The notes under the pieces: generated by a model
What the model saw: only the letters and a program-made list of their open reading frames with translations
Told to the model about the DNA's origin: nothing
Databases searched by the model: none
Made by a program: the position numbers and the translations under genes
Shown: positions 1 to 11,010 of the stretch, in pieces
Position numbering within the stretch: the first letter of the stretch is position 1
How the letters are laid out: each line of letters opens with the position of its first letter
NCBI GenBank assembly: GCA_950295325.1
Contig: OX485803.1
Span: forward strand, 22,134,001-22,198,000
Direction of reading: 5' to 3'
Origin: Polytrichum commune
Lineage: Eukaryota > Streptophyta > Polytrichopsida > Polytrichales > Polytrichaceae
DNA: 64,000 bases

Positions 1-249
1 AGCTAAATAGAAAAAGAATGTAAATAGAGATAAAACATAACTAGTTATTTCACTTTGGTGTGTCAGGAAAGGCCATAGTCTAGGAGATATGGAGAAGGGT
101 GAATTGGAAAGACTATGGTGTGATAGGAGGAGTCGTAGCCCACAAGGCCGGTGGCTATAAAAGGCTAGACAGAAGAAAGAGGAAGTGGTTGGGATAGCCC
201 AAAACTGGAATATATACTATAGACATTTTTTTGAAGAAAATGTTGAATT

Positions 250-2718
250 GGAAGTCCATTAAAATATTTGTTAAAGAAGGGATACAGTAGATCTAGAATA
301 TCTCTGTGGGGTGCTCTTGTATTATTTCAAAAGAGAAAAATGGTTGTTTGAGACTATGTATGGATTATCAAGGTTTACATAAGGTTACCATTAAGAACAA
401 ATATCCGTTGCCTATATTTGATAAATTGGTTGATCGATTGAATGGCGCTAAGATATTTTTTAAAATTGATTAAAGGACTGGATACAATTAAATTAGAATA
501 AATAAAATAACATTGGAAAAATAGCCTTTTGTTGTTGTTTTAGTCACTATGAATATTTGGTAATGCCTTTTGAACTTACCAATGCACCTACCACATTTAT
601 GAGTATCATGAATACTATATTCAGAGAGTATATGGAAGTCCTCATCCTTGTTTTTCATGGATGACATATTAGTGTTTTCCAAAAAAGCAAAGGAACGTAA
701 GGGACACCTTGAGATGGTGTTTGAAATTTTGAGAAAATATAAATTGTATGCTCAGAGGAGCAAATGTCAAATTTTTCGTACCCAAATTAAATATCTTGAA
801 CATTTGTTGTGTAATGAAGGTATTTCAGTTGATCCTAAAAAGATAGAGATTGTGGTTAAGTGGCCCATGCCAAAGGATAAGACTAAGGTAAGATGTTTTT
901 TGGGGTTGGCTACTTACATGAGGAAGTATGTAAGGTACTTTGCAAAGATTGCAGCTTCCATGACGAATTTGTTAAAATACAAATTTGAAAGAATCTATTG
1001 GACTAGTGATTGTTATGCAAGCTTTAAGGCTATGAAGAAAATTCTAATAGAAACCCGTTTTGAGGATAATGGATCCCTTGAAAGGCGGGTTGATCTTGTA
1101 CACAAATGCCAATGATATGGCTATAGATGCTATCATGATGCAAGAAGGCAAGGTGATTGCTTTTGAATTCAAAAAGTTAAACAATACTAAGTTAAATTAT
1201 TCAGTTAATGAGAAATAATTGTTAGCGATAATTCACGCATTAAAAATATGACGTCACTATCTATTAGGTAGTTAATTTAAAATTGAGACTGATCATTAGT
1301 CATTGCCGTATTTGACTAGTCAAGCTAATATGAATTAGAGGCACAGTCATTGGATGAAATCGATACAAGAATTCAATTTCAAGATCCAATATGTCGAGGG
1401 CAAAGAAAATGTTGTGGTAGACTCGTTGTCATGTATACCATTTCTAAATGGAGTGTCTTTAGTGAAAGATACTAAGCTTGATAACATCAAGGGATTATAT
1501 AGAGATGTTGTGTTAATATCAACTCTTTTTAAATTTTTATCAAAGGAATCTAGAACTCAAGAGGAAATATATAGTTTTCTACATTTGTTTTGGATATGGG
1601 CATTTCATATTATAACTCTAGGATTTGTGTTCTAGAGGTGGGGGATCGTAAGAAAAATATCTTCTACGATTGTCACAATATTACCATCTCACATTATCCG
1701 GAATTTTCCAAAACATATGCGGTGGTAAAGAAATATAATTTCTTGGTTAGAATTGAAAAGAGATGTGAAAAATTATGTCAAGAAATGTTTCTTATATCAA
1801 ACAAAAAAAGTGGAACAAGTGAAACATCCAGGGTTGTTGCAACCATTGATAGTTCCTAATAGGAAGTGAGAGTCTATTTCTATGGATTTCATTTTGAATC
1901 TTCCTAGACCTCCAAAAAACTTTGATAGCATTTTTGTGGTCATTGATAGACTAACTAAGGTGGCTTGATTCTTGTGGCTGTCATAATTATGACAGCCTCA
2001 AGAATAGCTGACTTGTTTTTTGAAAAAATGTTTGTGAATTATGGGTTGCCGTGAGAGGTAATTTGTGACAGACATAGAATACTCGTGAGTGACTTCTGGA
2101 AATCATTGTTCAAATTGTGTGGCACCAAAATTAGAATGAGTTCTGCATATCATCCGGAAATGGATGGACGGACTGAGAGAATCAATAAGAATCCGGAAGA
2201 CATGCTCAAAATGTACATTGAAAAAAGACAATAGTATTGGGATAAGTGGTTGTATTTGATACAATTTGATAATAACCAACGAGAACATAGTAGCATAGAG
2301 ATTAGTCCAATTTATACTTTGTATGATTAAGAATGTAGAACTCCAGTCTCCTTAGCAACTCCTAACTCTAGAATTTAAGTTTGAATTAAATGCTTCAAGA
2401 AATGCATAGTGTATTGGGATGTGCTAAACAATGTATGTAAGATGCACAAGAGAGGGCCAAATTCTATGTCAATCAAAATAGGAATTTGAAAGAATTTGAG
2501 GTCAGTCCAAAGGTGTTTGTGAAAGTAACTCCTATATGCTCAAGATTAAAACTTGGTTGGTCCAAAAAACCGTCTCCTAGATTTTGCGGTCCATTTCAAA
2601 TCCTTAAGAGAATTGGTTAGTGGCATATGCAAAGACTTACCCAAAGATTGGAAAGTTCATAATCTTTTTCATGTAAGTTTATTAAAAAGATACGTGTCCG
2701 ATCCCAATCATGTACTTC
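250..2718 (+). pseudogene. Ty3/gypsy retrotransposon pol remnant, 5' part
   Basis: Polyprotein of a Ty3/gypsy LTR retrotransposon. Reverse-transcriptase motifs start near 307 (Trp-Gly-Ala block, then LCMDYQGL near 353) and continue to the catalytic FMDD box near 655. RNase H follows from about 1080. Near 1650-1860 lies the integrase zinc-finger/linker region, then the integrase core (SMDF near 1880, DRLTKVA near 1945). Near 2640-2715 lies the C-terminal module ending in VHNLFHVSLLKRY. Many frameshifts and in-frame stops split it, so it is not functional. The reading frame is interrupted at 2718 by the CACTA element and resumes at 10,211. Gag and LTRs were not identified in the first 250 bases. 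Family assignment is secure from the motif order; chromovirus affiliation comes from the downstream chromodomain. Confidence 0.9.
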
Positions 2719-5184
2719 CACTCGAAGAATCCTTGTCCATTCCAACCATGGTATCAATGACTCAGTGTCCTAAACAACTCATTAAATGACTAAAATGCCT
2801 ATTTAGCTCACCTTGTGTGACGTGGCCAACACGTGAGTCATTATTTAGTCATTTAAATGATTTAGGATGAACTCTGTTGAAGGCCGTACAACTTACCATT
2901 TCTTTGTCTACCATGTATCATCCACTACATCGGAAGGTGTATGACGTGGATAGAATATCATGACATGGCTAATTTCTAGTCATTATGTGGTCGTCATTTA
3001 ACGACTATGTGTATACTATTACACATAAATAACACAAATATGCTATGTGGCACTTACGTCCCTCCAATGACGTGGAAAATAGGTATGTATTGAGTGAACA
3101 TTATTCTCGATAATGCTGACATGTGAAATGACTACGATTTTCAACCTCAATGACTCTACGAGGATTAGGGTTTAGGTGGCATAATACCCCCTTTACCCCA
3201 CACCTTATGCTATCTGGTTTTAAGTCATTATAGTGTCGCCTTTACTAACGTGGCACAAAATTTTCTAACACTATGACAAGTCATGCTACGTTATGGCATA
3301 ATATGTGTATCTTGTTGCCAAGCCCTTGCCACTACGTTGATGATCTCCAAATGAGACAAAAATTCCAGAGCATCCTACTAGCTTCCATGCGGATGTGTTA
3401 TAATGACTGCACCTTCTTGCTCCCTTCTGAAGCGGGCGAATCATCTATTATTCTTGCTAAGTACTAACCCTACTAACTCATACTGACGTCATGCATGTCC
3501 AAACTCTTATAATGTTTGGAGTCAAAAATATTTAGACAATCACATTCGGCATACCTTTTCTTGACCACATGGAATTTAAATTGTTTGAGTGTTAAATGAA
3601 ATTCTAGCCTTGTTTCCTCCCATATGACATTTAGGTGAAGAAAACCCCTACATTTAAAGTTGGCAACACTACCTTCCAACCTGGTTTTGTCAAATCATTG
3701 GAGAAAAAACTTGTGTAGTTTGGCTTGGGTAAATAAATGGCTCTGACATCTTTGGTAGTTTGTGCAGAGCATTTACCATCATAAAACCGGCATCATCCCG
3801 CACGTACGTTGGATTTCCGTGATTGTCATCCCTTTTGAACCATTCGCATCGAAAAAGAATTACTGGAGTTCGCAATGGACCATAATCCAACTTCAAACTA
3901 TCTTGTAGCACATCCACATAGTTTAGTGATACCTCGGATTGAGAATCTGCTGTTGGCATTTCAAATATAAAAGCAATTCCATTGTCGTATGTTTGCAACA
4001 ATGCGGATTGCGAATCTTCCACTCGAAAGTGGTTTCCAAATGCCCGCATCCTCATGTACCGTGTTGCTTTTTGGGGTGGCCTATTGACCAACAAAATCCT
4101 ATCAATATCGTCAATGTTGTTCGGGTCATGTGGATGGTTGTGCACTGCGCTTCTAACCCAAACATCAAATGTGTCGATGTTTGGATTTTCCCCATGTTCA
4201 TCCTTCCATTGCCTGACCACAATATATTTACATTAGTATATGGTTATATGGCAATTACACAGTAGTTATTATCTAATCATGCTACAATCATACCACAAAC
4301 AAGATCAACTTACAAATAATCAAAAAATGACTGGAATGCTCCATACCCACCTTTGCCAAGGTTCAAGGAGGGATATATTTGTTAAAACATATTGATGAGC
4401 AAGTTCTCTAAAAGGAGGAGTCATGATAAAACTTGTCCCTGCTCCCTCCAGGATCTCCTCTGCATCTCCGTATTCTTCATCAGTGTGAGCCCAAAAGGGT
4501 GCCCACATTTAGTCTTAGACCCTTGAAACGTTAGTTGATGCACTTTGAAGTAGCATGTTACTTCACAAAAATATAAAAAGAGTGAAATGTTAGTCTTAGA
4601 AGTACCATGTTGTAAGAGGCTAGGATGTGAGTTGTTATTGTGTTTTTACCTTCGGAAGGATTTGAGTGAATGAGGATAGGTAAGGAGAACTTGGATTGAG
4701 TAGTTAGTGAGTAGGCTAGCACAAATGGATGGAGACAACCAAAGTGACTCAAGAGGCAAGTGCATTCGAATTGGGATGAATGGAGGATCACATGGAGTGC
4801 ACAAGTGGACCACCTCATCATGGCCACTTAATGGGGAAGGCCCAAGGAAGAATGCAAGGTGGAGGATAAGCAAATTCTCAAAGCACCAATCAAATCACGA
4901 GTTAAGCATCGTGGTTTGAATTAAGTGGTGAGCGACGATTTGGGAAAGTAAGGGGAGAAAGTTATGGCGGCGGAAAGCGAAGGAGGCTAAGTTTGGGTTG
5001 AAGCATCCCAAGTTTGGTAAAGTGTGGTAGGTAGAAAGCCAAGGCTAGTTAAATGTTCGAATTAGGATCCTTGTTGATCATTTGAGGGAGGAAGGCTTAG
5101 AAGATAGGATTGGCGCCTACTAAGTAGGAGGAAATCTCAAGGGCTTATCGTGAGCCTTGAGGGTGCTCACCCCCTCAAGCTTAC

Positions 5185-5191
5185 TATATAA
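5185..5191 (+). promoter_or_regulatory. TATA box of E1
   Basis: TATATAA followed by a C/T-rich stretch. The same arrangement occurs at the equivalent place in E2 (7195-7202). It would place transcription start near 5215-5220, upstream of the minisatellite, hairpin and micro-ORF. Assignment is by motif and position only. Confidence 0.55.
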
Positions 5192-5699
5192 TCCCTCATT
5201 CTTCCCTCACTCATCCTCTCTTTCCTTTGTGCTCCAAGGCACCCCACGAGTTATAAGTGTGGGTGTGGGAAGCCATATTGGAGCACATGTGTGTGCTTAG
5301 TTTTTAGTTTGAGAGCCAAGGCTTGTTAGCCTTGAAGAGGGCTTGACCTCTTGGTAGAATTAGTGTTGACGTGAAGGATTTTAAAGTTAATTCATGATTC
5401 CAATTTGTGGTACTTAAAGTTCATGTTTTGAATACACATGGTTGCAAGTTCCATGTTTAAGAGTTGAGCACTTGATGTTGTGATGAGTGCAAAAATATAC
5501 TTGTGTGGATTAGTTAGTCTTAGTGAAGTTAGGAAATTCTCTCTCCCCCTCTCCTCTCTAGGATTTTAGGATTTTAGGATTAGAGAAGAATTGTGTGATT
5601 AGAAAGGGGTTGTTAGTAGAATTAGGGAAATTAGGTAGGAAGATTAGTTAAGGGCTTGAATAATTAGTGAGGTAGTTGGGGATTACAACTACAAAGTTG

Positions 5700-5940
5700 T
5701 GGGTTTATGAAGGAGCTGGGTTTATGAAGGAGCTGGGTTTGTTTAGTTAGAAAGTAAAGAGCTGGGTTTATGAAGGACCTGGGTTTGTTTAGTTAGAAGC
5801 TAAGGAGCTGGGTTCATGAAGGAGCTGGGTTTATGAAGGAGCTGGGTTTGTTTAGTTAGAAGCTAAGAAGCTGGGTTTATGAAGGAGCTAGGTTTATGTA
5901 ATTAGAAAGTAAAGAGATGGGTTCATGAAGGAGCTTAGTA
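5700..5940 (+). repeat. E1-specific minisatellite
   Basis: Tandem arrangement built on GAGCTGGGTTTATGAAG and GAGCTGGGTTTGTTTAGTTAG modules, about five irregular copies. It sits between the promoter and the hairpin, where E2, E3 and E4 carry unrelated minisatellites. Confidence 0.85.
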
Positions 5941-6040
5941 GATAGCCTACCTAATTAGCTCATAGACAAGTAGTTAGTTACATTATGCTAGTTAGTGTTA
6001 TGTGTGGCTTTCACAAGTAAATGTATTTGAGATTGACTAT

Positions 6041-6077
6041 AGAGAATAGTGTTTTTTTTAACACTTGCATCCTCTCT
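6041..6077 (+). other. E1 two-stem hairpin, first
   Basis: Inner stem AGTGTT (6048-6053) with AACACT (6060-6065) around a T-rich loop. Outer stem AGAGA (6041-6045) with TCTCT (6073-6077). The 3' side of the internal loop is TGCATCC. It lies 28 bases before the first micro-ORF ATG (6105). The same architecture recurs in the other copies with different stem bases. Confidence 0.75.
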
Positions 6078-6104
6078 TTAAAAATAAACCACGCGCACAA
6101 CTTA

Positions 6105-6179
6105 ATGGAGAATGTGGAGCACTCTCGCGATGGCAAGACAAAGGAAGCAAAGACCAAAGTTAAATCCAAGACCACTTGA
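6105..6179 (+). pseudogene. E1 micro-ORF, truncated
   Basis: A 24-codon frame starting MENVEHSRDGKTKEAKTK. It matches the N-terminal half of the micro-ORFs in E3 and E4, then runs into the duplicated 138-bp end (from 6159) and stops at TGA 6177-6179. The conserved RACVAKAAGWTLE core is missing, so this copy is broken by the rearrangement that made E1 chimeric. Confidence 0.7.
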
Positions 6180-6307
6180 AGGGTGAACCTTGCACTATGG
6201 ACTCATCCAAGTCCAAATCCAATACCGCGGAGGAATGTGAGCCCAAACCCACTACTCGGACTACGGACGCTTAAGGGTGGGGGGTTTGGCCTCACAGGGA
6301 GAGATTG

Positions 6308-6350
6308 ACATAAGTCACATAAGTATTTCTTAATACTTAAAGGCTTATGT
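6308..6350 (+). other. E1 second two-stem hairpin
   Basis: Inner stem AAGTATT (6321-6327) with AATACTT (6332-6338), loop TCTT. Outer stem ACATAAG (6308-6314) with CTTATGT (6344-6350). Stem bases differ from every other copy but pairing is kept. It lies 5 bases before the ATG at 6356. Confidence 0.75.
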
Positions 6351-6355
6351 ACGGT

Positions 6356-6559
6356 ATGGAGACACCAAGTGAGACCTCTTATAGTAGCGATACGGAATAC
6401 ACAAGTGATAGTTCAAGTGGTAGTATAGAGTCAACGGCACGGACTCCATTTAGGAGAGGGATATCCTGAAGGGCTTGTGTAGCTAAAGCGGCCGGATGGA
6501 CGTTAGAAGCAAACAAAGACAAAATAGCACCCGAGCATAAGGAGGTTAAAATAACATAG
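6356..6559 (+). pseudogene. E1 second micro-ORF, one internal stop
   Basis: Reads METPSETSYSSDTEYTSDSS onward for 37 codons to TGA at 6467-6469, then continues in frame with RACVAKAAGWTLEA to TAG at 6557-6559. The TGA replaces the Leu codon of the Ser-Leu-Arg motif seen in E2-E4. Apart from that stop, the 13-residue core has the same amino acids as E3, with about eight silent differences. Most likely a recently inactivated copy. Confidence 0.7.
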
Positions 6560-7194
6560 TTAACTTGTGCATTCTCCACATACGTATTGAAATTGTACAT
6601 TGAGTTGTTAAAAGTGAAATTCCAGTTAAATCCAAGACCACTTGAAGGGTGAACCTTGCACTATGGACTCATCCAAGTCCAAATCCAATACCGCGGAGGA
6701 ATGTGAGCCCAAACCCACTACTCGGACTACGGACGCTTAAGGGTGGGGGGTTTGGCCTCACAATCAGCATCTAAGACTCGTCGGTCGACAACTTCAAACC
6801 TCTGCATGTATTCTGTAATGAAACTGTGTGCCCAAAATGGTGCTCACATGTGTTCTTAATTCTTCAAAACCATTAGAAGTTATGTTTTGATGTTTTACGA
6901 TTATTCACAAAAATATAAAAAGAATGAAGCTTGAATGAAGTTATGTTTAAACCTTAGGCTCGTGTGGAGTAGTTGATTAAAAGTTTAGGGATGTGAAGAA
7001 AATTCCTTAATTAGGTGACCGTAGTGTATGGTGAACCAAGGGTAACTCCTTGATTTAAATGTTTGAATTAGAAGCTAAGTTGTTGGTTTAAGAGTTGAAG
7101 GCTTAAAGGATAGGATGAGAGCCTACAAAGTAGCAAATGATCAAAAGACTTATCTTGAGCCTTGGGGGTGCTCACCTACTTCCTCTCAACTCAC

Positions 7195-7202
7195 TATATA
7201 AA
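7195..7202 (+). promoter_or_regulatory. TATA box of E2
   Basis: TATATAAA followed by a C/T-rich run, at the same relative place as in E1. By spacing it would drive an RNA that includes the minisatellite, hairpin and micro-ORF. Confidence 0.55.
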
Positions 7203-7539
7203 CCCTCACTCTTCTCTCTCTCATCATCTTTTTTTTCGTGCTCCTTAGCACCCCACGTGTTATAAATGTGGGTATGGGAAGCAAGAACGGAGCACATGTG
7301 CGTGCAAGGTCTCAAGGTGAAGAACCAAGACTAATTCACCTTGAAGTTAGTTTGACATTTGTCAGGAGTAGTCTTTGGTTGAGACATTTAGAGCTTAGCT
7401 TGTTGTATGTAACTTATAGAATTTAGATTCATGATATTTAGATTTATAGTGCTTGGAATCATGGCATTTAGAATTGTAGCATCCACATTCATGTTGAATT
7501 TAAAGCTCTCTCTCCTCTAAAGAGTTGAGCTCTTAGAGC

Positions 7540-7895
7540 TTTGGAAATACAATATTTAGTCAGATATTAGGCCACTGAAAATACAGTGTTTAGTCAGAGG
7601 TTAGATTGCTGGAAATACAGTATTTAGTCAGAGGTTGGGCTGCTGGAAATACAGTATTTAGTCAGGGTTAGGCTGTTGGAAATACAGTGTTTAGTCAGGG
7701 TTAGGCTGCTGGAAATACAGTATTTAGTCAGGTTAGGCTGCTGGAGAATACATTATTTAGTCAGGGTTAGGCTGCTAGAAATACAGTGTTTAGTCAGAGG
7801 GTAGGTTGCTGGAAATACAGTATTTAGTCAGAGGTTAGGTTGCTAGAAATACAGTATTTAGTCAGGTTAGGCTGCTGGAAATACAGCATTGGGTA
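7540..7895 (+). repeat. E2-specific minisatellite
   Basis: About nine to ten copies of a roughly 38-bp unit containing GGAAATACAGTATTTAGTCA, with the spacer GGTTAGGCTGCT. Each unit holds the near-palindrome AATACAGTATT. The unit is unrelated to those in E1, E3 and E4. Confidence 0.9.
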
Positions 7896-8150
7896 CAGAA
7901 GTTAGACAACTGGGACATTAGATTAGGTCATAGTTAGTTAATAAGAATATTACCTAATGCTAATTAGGTAATGAACATTTAGCTAGGGGGTTGACTACAA
8001 GGCATCATAAGGTGATATAAAGAGAGGGAACTTGTAGTTAAGTTGTTGGGATTGTAATCAAGCACTTAAGGGTGCCATGGCGAAGAATGAACGAATTTAG
8101 GAGTGAATGGCGAAGAATTGCGGAAGAGGATGTAACGCTAAGTGATGAGA

Positions 8151-8186
8151 GTGATGAGTGTTTTTTAACACTTGTGTACTCATCAC
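8151..8186 (+). other. E2 two-stem hairpin
   Basis: Outer stem GTGATGAG (8151-8158) with CTCATCAC (8179-8186). Inner stem AGTGTT/AACACT (8157-8162, 8167-8172), which shares two bases with the outer arm. The loop is T-rich. The outer stem ends exactly where the micro-ORF ATG (8187) begins. Confidence 0.75.
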
Positions 8187-8366
8187 ATGGAGTCAACAAG
8201 TCACAGCTTCAGCGAGGTGACGAGCACTAGTGAAGAATCAACGGCCAGAACTAAGGTTTCAAGAAGGAAGTCCTTAAGAGCATATGTAGCTAAGGCCGTG
8301 GGATGGACCCTTGAGGCGGCCAATGCTATACCCACTCAAGAAAATTGCATTAATAAAACATCATGA
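8187..8366 (+). CDS. E2 micro-ORF (59 aa), conserved element-encoded peptide
   Basis: I do not recognise this protein. The start is the ATG immediately after the hairpin (ATGGAG, as in E1 and E3), giving 59 residues. The N-terminal half is Ser/Thr/Glu-rich; a basic stretch (TKVSRRKSLR) leads to the conserved core AYVAKAVGWTLEAA, then a polar tail ending INKTS. Two codons near the end (Asn-Lys, 8352-8357) spell AATAAA, a possible poly(A) signal. Against E3 the core region differs mostly at silent positions with two replacements (Cys/Tyr, Ala/Val). An in-frame ATG lies 15 bases upstream, but the hairpin and the sister copies favour 8187. Confidence 0.6.
   Translation: MESTSHSFSEVTSTSEESTARTKVSRRKSLRAYVAKAVGWTLEAANAIPTQENCINKTS
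8352..8357 (+). promoter_or_regulatory. Candidate poly(A) signal inside the E2 micro-ORF
   Basis: AATAAA encodes Asn-Lys in frame, two codons before the stop. The same overlap is seen in E3 (37,126-37,131) and E4 (39,674-39,679). Confidence 0.5.
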
Positions 8367-10210
8367 CTTAAGAGAAGTTGGGGGTTCATTGAGATGGGAC
8401 TTATATCTTATATTGCTACTTTTGGTGTGACACATGTGAGTCTCAAAACCATCACCCGGACTAGGACGCTTAAGGGTGGTGGGTTTAGCCTCACAGAAAC
8501 CAAGGCATTCATCCTTCACATACCCCTCTGCCATGGAAGCCTCAGGTCTGGCCATATTGCGGACATAGTGCTTCAGTGTTTTCATGTATCTCTCAACAGG
8601 GTACATCCATCTTGTTGAAACAGGTCCACACAAGTCCAATTCGTCCACAAGGTGATAGACCAAGTGAGTCATAATATCAAAAAACGATGGAGGGAAGTGC
8701 ATCTCTAAGAGTGTCATACTCCGCGCAACATCAACACAAAGTCCCTGAAACTCAATAGATGATATTGTGCAGTTGATGGATTTCAAGAATCCGCGCCAGA
8801 TAGTAGCATCAGGCAAGATAAGTGGTGTTTGGGGGTAGATAAATTTCATTTTAAACCAATTCTCCAATTTTTCTACAATGTTGATGTTACACATGCTCTA
8901 ATAGATGATGCACCTCTCATGCATCCACATGCAGGAGGGGATCAATTTTTGGTAAGAGATGTGATAGGTGGTAGTGTGTTATGGAGCCAGAAGCATATGA
9001 AAGCTTTGGGGCATATAGGCATAGTTTATAGGTATTATATACACAAGTGGGGTGTAGGGTAACCCTACATGAACATACCATTGGAACAGGTAGGGATTGG
9101 CAGATTCAACTTAAAGGATTATTCGACCCTAGATGTGCACATTCCTAATGCATTTTGATGAGTCATGTGGTGTTGGTTGTATGTATGGAACACACTTTTC
9201 CCAACACAGTGCATGTACACTGTAAGGATTGCAGTAATGTGGGTGTTTGAGTGACTTGTGTCATTTCGTATTAGGACAAACCAGTGGGATGTCATGGGTT
9301 AAGTTGACAATGACATTGTTGAATGACGTAGTCAGGTTTGCCTGGCAACCAGATTATCACAAATATAAGCTTTGCATGAGAATATTCGTAGTCATAATTA
9401 AATATGTTTCGAGTCGTTGAATAGACACATCAACGTACGTCGTTTACATGTGTCAACTACACCAAGCCCTAGTCGACTAAAGAATGACTAACAACATAGA
9501 AATGTAGTCATTCTTTCAGTGAGCGTGTCGACACTTCCAGTGTAGTTGTCGAATAATGGGCCGACATGTCATATGTATAAACCCTAAAAAATGACCAACA
9601 TATGACTCAAATTTTGCCAACATGGCACAGTGTAGCACACCCACAATACACTTGTCAATCCAAGCAATAGACACATTGGGTGTATGCAAAATGAATTGCA
9701 CTCGGATTAAACGGCATGAATGCCACATGTTAGTTACGTGGCCAACAATCGTCAACCCTCGACTATAGAACGACTAAAATGTCTCACACATGGCATTAGT
9801 TAAATGGACGGGCAAAACCACGCCAACAAGTGAGATGATGACAGCTGTTGCAAAAATGCGTGGAAAATAGGAAATAAAAAATTCTATTAGTGACATGGCA
9901 ATTGTATATTGTCCACATAAGATTAAACTACTTTATGATGTGGATGCCACATCATTGTATCACTTGCCACATAGCGTAGTGACATGGCTGCCTAGTCAGC
10001 GATGACAACCACGTCGGAGCCACATGGCAATGACACCTCACGATGGTTAGATTTGGATGAAGTTGACGTGGAATCCACGTCATGTCCGGAAAAACTATGT
10101 GTCCGTAATAACTCGTCCATAATAACTAAAACAGATATAGTCATTGTGGTTTTTTACGACTAGTATTAAAGTCATAAGCATAGTCATTGATAGAGGGAAT
10201 TCTTCTAGTG

Positions 10211-10450
10211 TTCCAAATTTCCCTTGAGTAGTTCTTGAAGGAGAGATGTTGGCTAAACCTGAAAGAATTTTGCAAGTTGATTTGCTGCACTTTAGGAATA
10301 GGTCATTCAAGATATTTCTTATCAAGTGAAAAGCCTATCCTGAGGATGAGGCATTATGGGAGTTAGAAAATGAGTTCAAAAAAACTTACCCAAATTTTGT
10401 CATTGCGCATAATGACTTAATTGAGAGGAAAAAATAGTAATGAACTAATT
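10211..10450 (+). pseudogene. Ty3/gypsy pol remnant, chromodomain end
   Basis: Continuation of the gypsy pol interrupted at 2718. If the CACTA element and one copy of the TTC duplication are removed, the frame runs straight on. The segment encodes a chromodomain-like end (ILQVDLLHFRNRSF, then a block resembling FLIKWKAYPEDEALWELE). The Trp codon of that block is mutated to TGA near 10,328, and another stop lies near 10,225. Chromodomains at the integrase C-terminus define chromoviruses and are thought to guide integration to chromatin. A purine-rich tract near 10,470 (GGATGGGGGAAAA) could be the polypurine tract, but no 3' LTR was recognised. Confidence 0.8.
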
Positions 10451-10662
10451 GGCAAATATATTATCGAGGATGGGGGAAAATCGCATGGATGAATGTCCAA
10501 GACTAAGGAGCGTGGATGAATGGGAAGTCGATGGATGACTACTATCTATATAAAATAAAGTGAAAGTGATCTACACACATAAATAAGGAGATTTCAATCT
10601 ATATATAGAAATATTTGAGACTTCTAAAAGTATCTCATGGATACTATGTAAATATAGGGCTC
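10451..10662. other. Gypsy / duplication junction, no gene
   Basis: Non-coding stretch between the end of the gypsy chromodomain and the start of duplication copy 1 (near 10,663, where similarity to 37,667 begins at CGGGGAAAGAGGACAC). It may contain the gypsy polypurine tract and part of an LTR, which I cannot delimit. Confidence 0.4.
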
Positions 10663-11010
10663 CGGGGAAAGAGGACACATGTTATGTTTTGTGTGTGTCT
10701 CGAGGTTGGGAGGTGAACATTTAGTCAATGAAGGATTGTTTATGAACAACTTAACGAGGTACGTTACATTGTCAAGTGAGGAAATGTCGGACGACATCTT
10801 GCAGGGATGTTTCAGGATCAAACTTCAAAGGATTAAAATTCACACTATCAAATAAAGATGTATTATGATACAATGTGTGTATCATAATAATGAAAAAAAT
10901 GGGGAGAAGGTGCAAACACGAATAATTGAAGATACAAATGATTGTAATGTTACAAATAAAATGATAGCATTACAAATAATAATCAACGACGCACATTGTT
11001 CATGTCATTA

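Larger units (their letters stand above)
4484..6762 (+). mobile_element. E1: TGTGAG...CTCACA element (solo-LTR-like, chimeric)
   Basis: Begins TGTGAGCCCAAAAGGGTGCC and ends GGGTTTGGCCTCACA, with the 5-bp duplication ATCAG at 4479-4483 and 6763-6767 inside the CACTA transposase gene. TG...CA ends and a 5-bp duplication fit LTR-retrotransposon integration, so it is best read as a solo LTR. Contents in order: conserved 5' end with an AATATAAAAAGAGTG motif, TATA box near 5185, pyrimidine-rich tract, minisatellite 5700-5940, hairpin, truncated micro-ORF, then a first copy of the 138-bp 3' end (6159-6296). A second hairpin/micro-ORF segment from another subfamily (6297-6624) and an identical second 138-bp end (6625-6762) follow. 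No pol domains are present. Confidence 0.85.
6159..6762 (+). repeat. 138-bp duplicated 3' end of E1
   Basis: Positions 6159-6296 and 6625-6762 are identical over 138 bp, each ending GGTTTGGCCTCACA, with 328 bp of another subfamily between them. The identity implies a recent duplication or template switch. Confidence 0.85.
6825..8495 (+). mobile_element. E2: TGTG...CTCACA element (solo-LTR-like)
   Basis: Begins TGTGTGCCCAAAATGGTGCT and ends GGTTTAGCCTCACA. The 5-bp duplication GAAAC lies at 6820-6824 and 8496-8500, only 52 bp of CACTA transposase sequence away from E1's duplication. Length 1671 bp. Contains the shared 5' end, TATA box (7195), a minisatellite, a two-stem hairpin, an open micro-ORF and the terminal stem-loop. 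Same family as E1, E3 and E4 but a distinct subfamily, since the middle region is diverged. Confidence 0.88.
3690..8894 (-). pseudogene. CACTA transposase C-terminal part (DUF4218 / DUF4216), split by two insertions
   Basis: Three coding blocks on the minus strand. Block 8894-8496 carries the DUF4218 signature (SFFDIMTHLVYHLVDEL, STRWMYPVERYMKTLKHYV, AEGYVKDECLGF). Block 6819-6768 lies between the insertions. Block 4478-3690 carries DUF4216 (PVILFRCEWFKRD near the end). The frame joins correctly when E1 and E2 and one copy of each 5-bp duplication are removed. Inside the last block a plausible intron runs 4350-4213 (donor AAAG|GTGGGT, acceptor GGTCAG|GCAATGG). The catalytic N-terminal transposase domain is absent. 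These domains are characteristic of plant En/Spm TnpD-type proteins; their exact role is not established. Confidence 0.85.
2719..10210 (-). mobile_element. CACTA (En/Spm) DNA transposon, 7.5 kb, nested
   Basis: The ends are CACTCGAAGAATCC (from 2719) and the complement of CACTAGAAGAATTC (ending 10,210), the diagnostic CACTA terminus. They are flanked by a 3-bp duplication TTC at 2716-2718 and 10,211-10,213. Subterminal regions (2719-3480 and about 9400-10,210) hold many short TAGTCAT/ATGACTA motifs in both orientations, typical of CACTA subterminal arrays. It is inserted in the gypsy pol. Without E1 and E2 it would be about 3.5 kb. It retains only the 3' half of a transposase gene, so it is a deletion derivative that needs transposase in trans. 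Confidence 0.9.

Noticed and set aside
6379..6600. 73-codon minus-strand frame in E1
   Set aside because: It is the antisense of the conserved micro-ORF; homology with E2-E4 lies on the plus strand.
8361..8520. Apparent extension of the CACTA protein beyond ECLGF
   Set aside because: This part is the antisense of E2's 3' end; the real frame continues at 6819 after removing E2.
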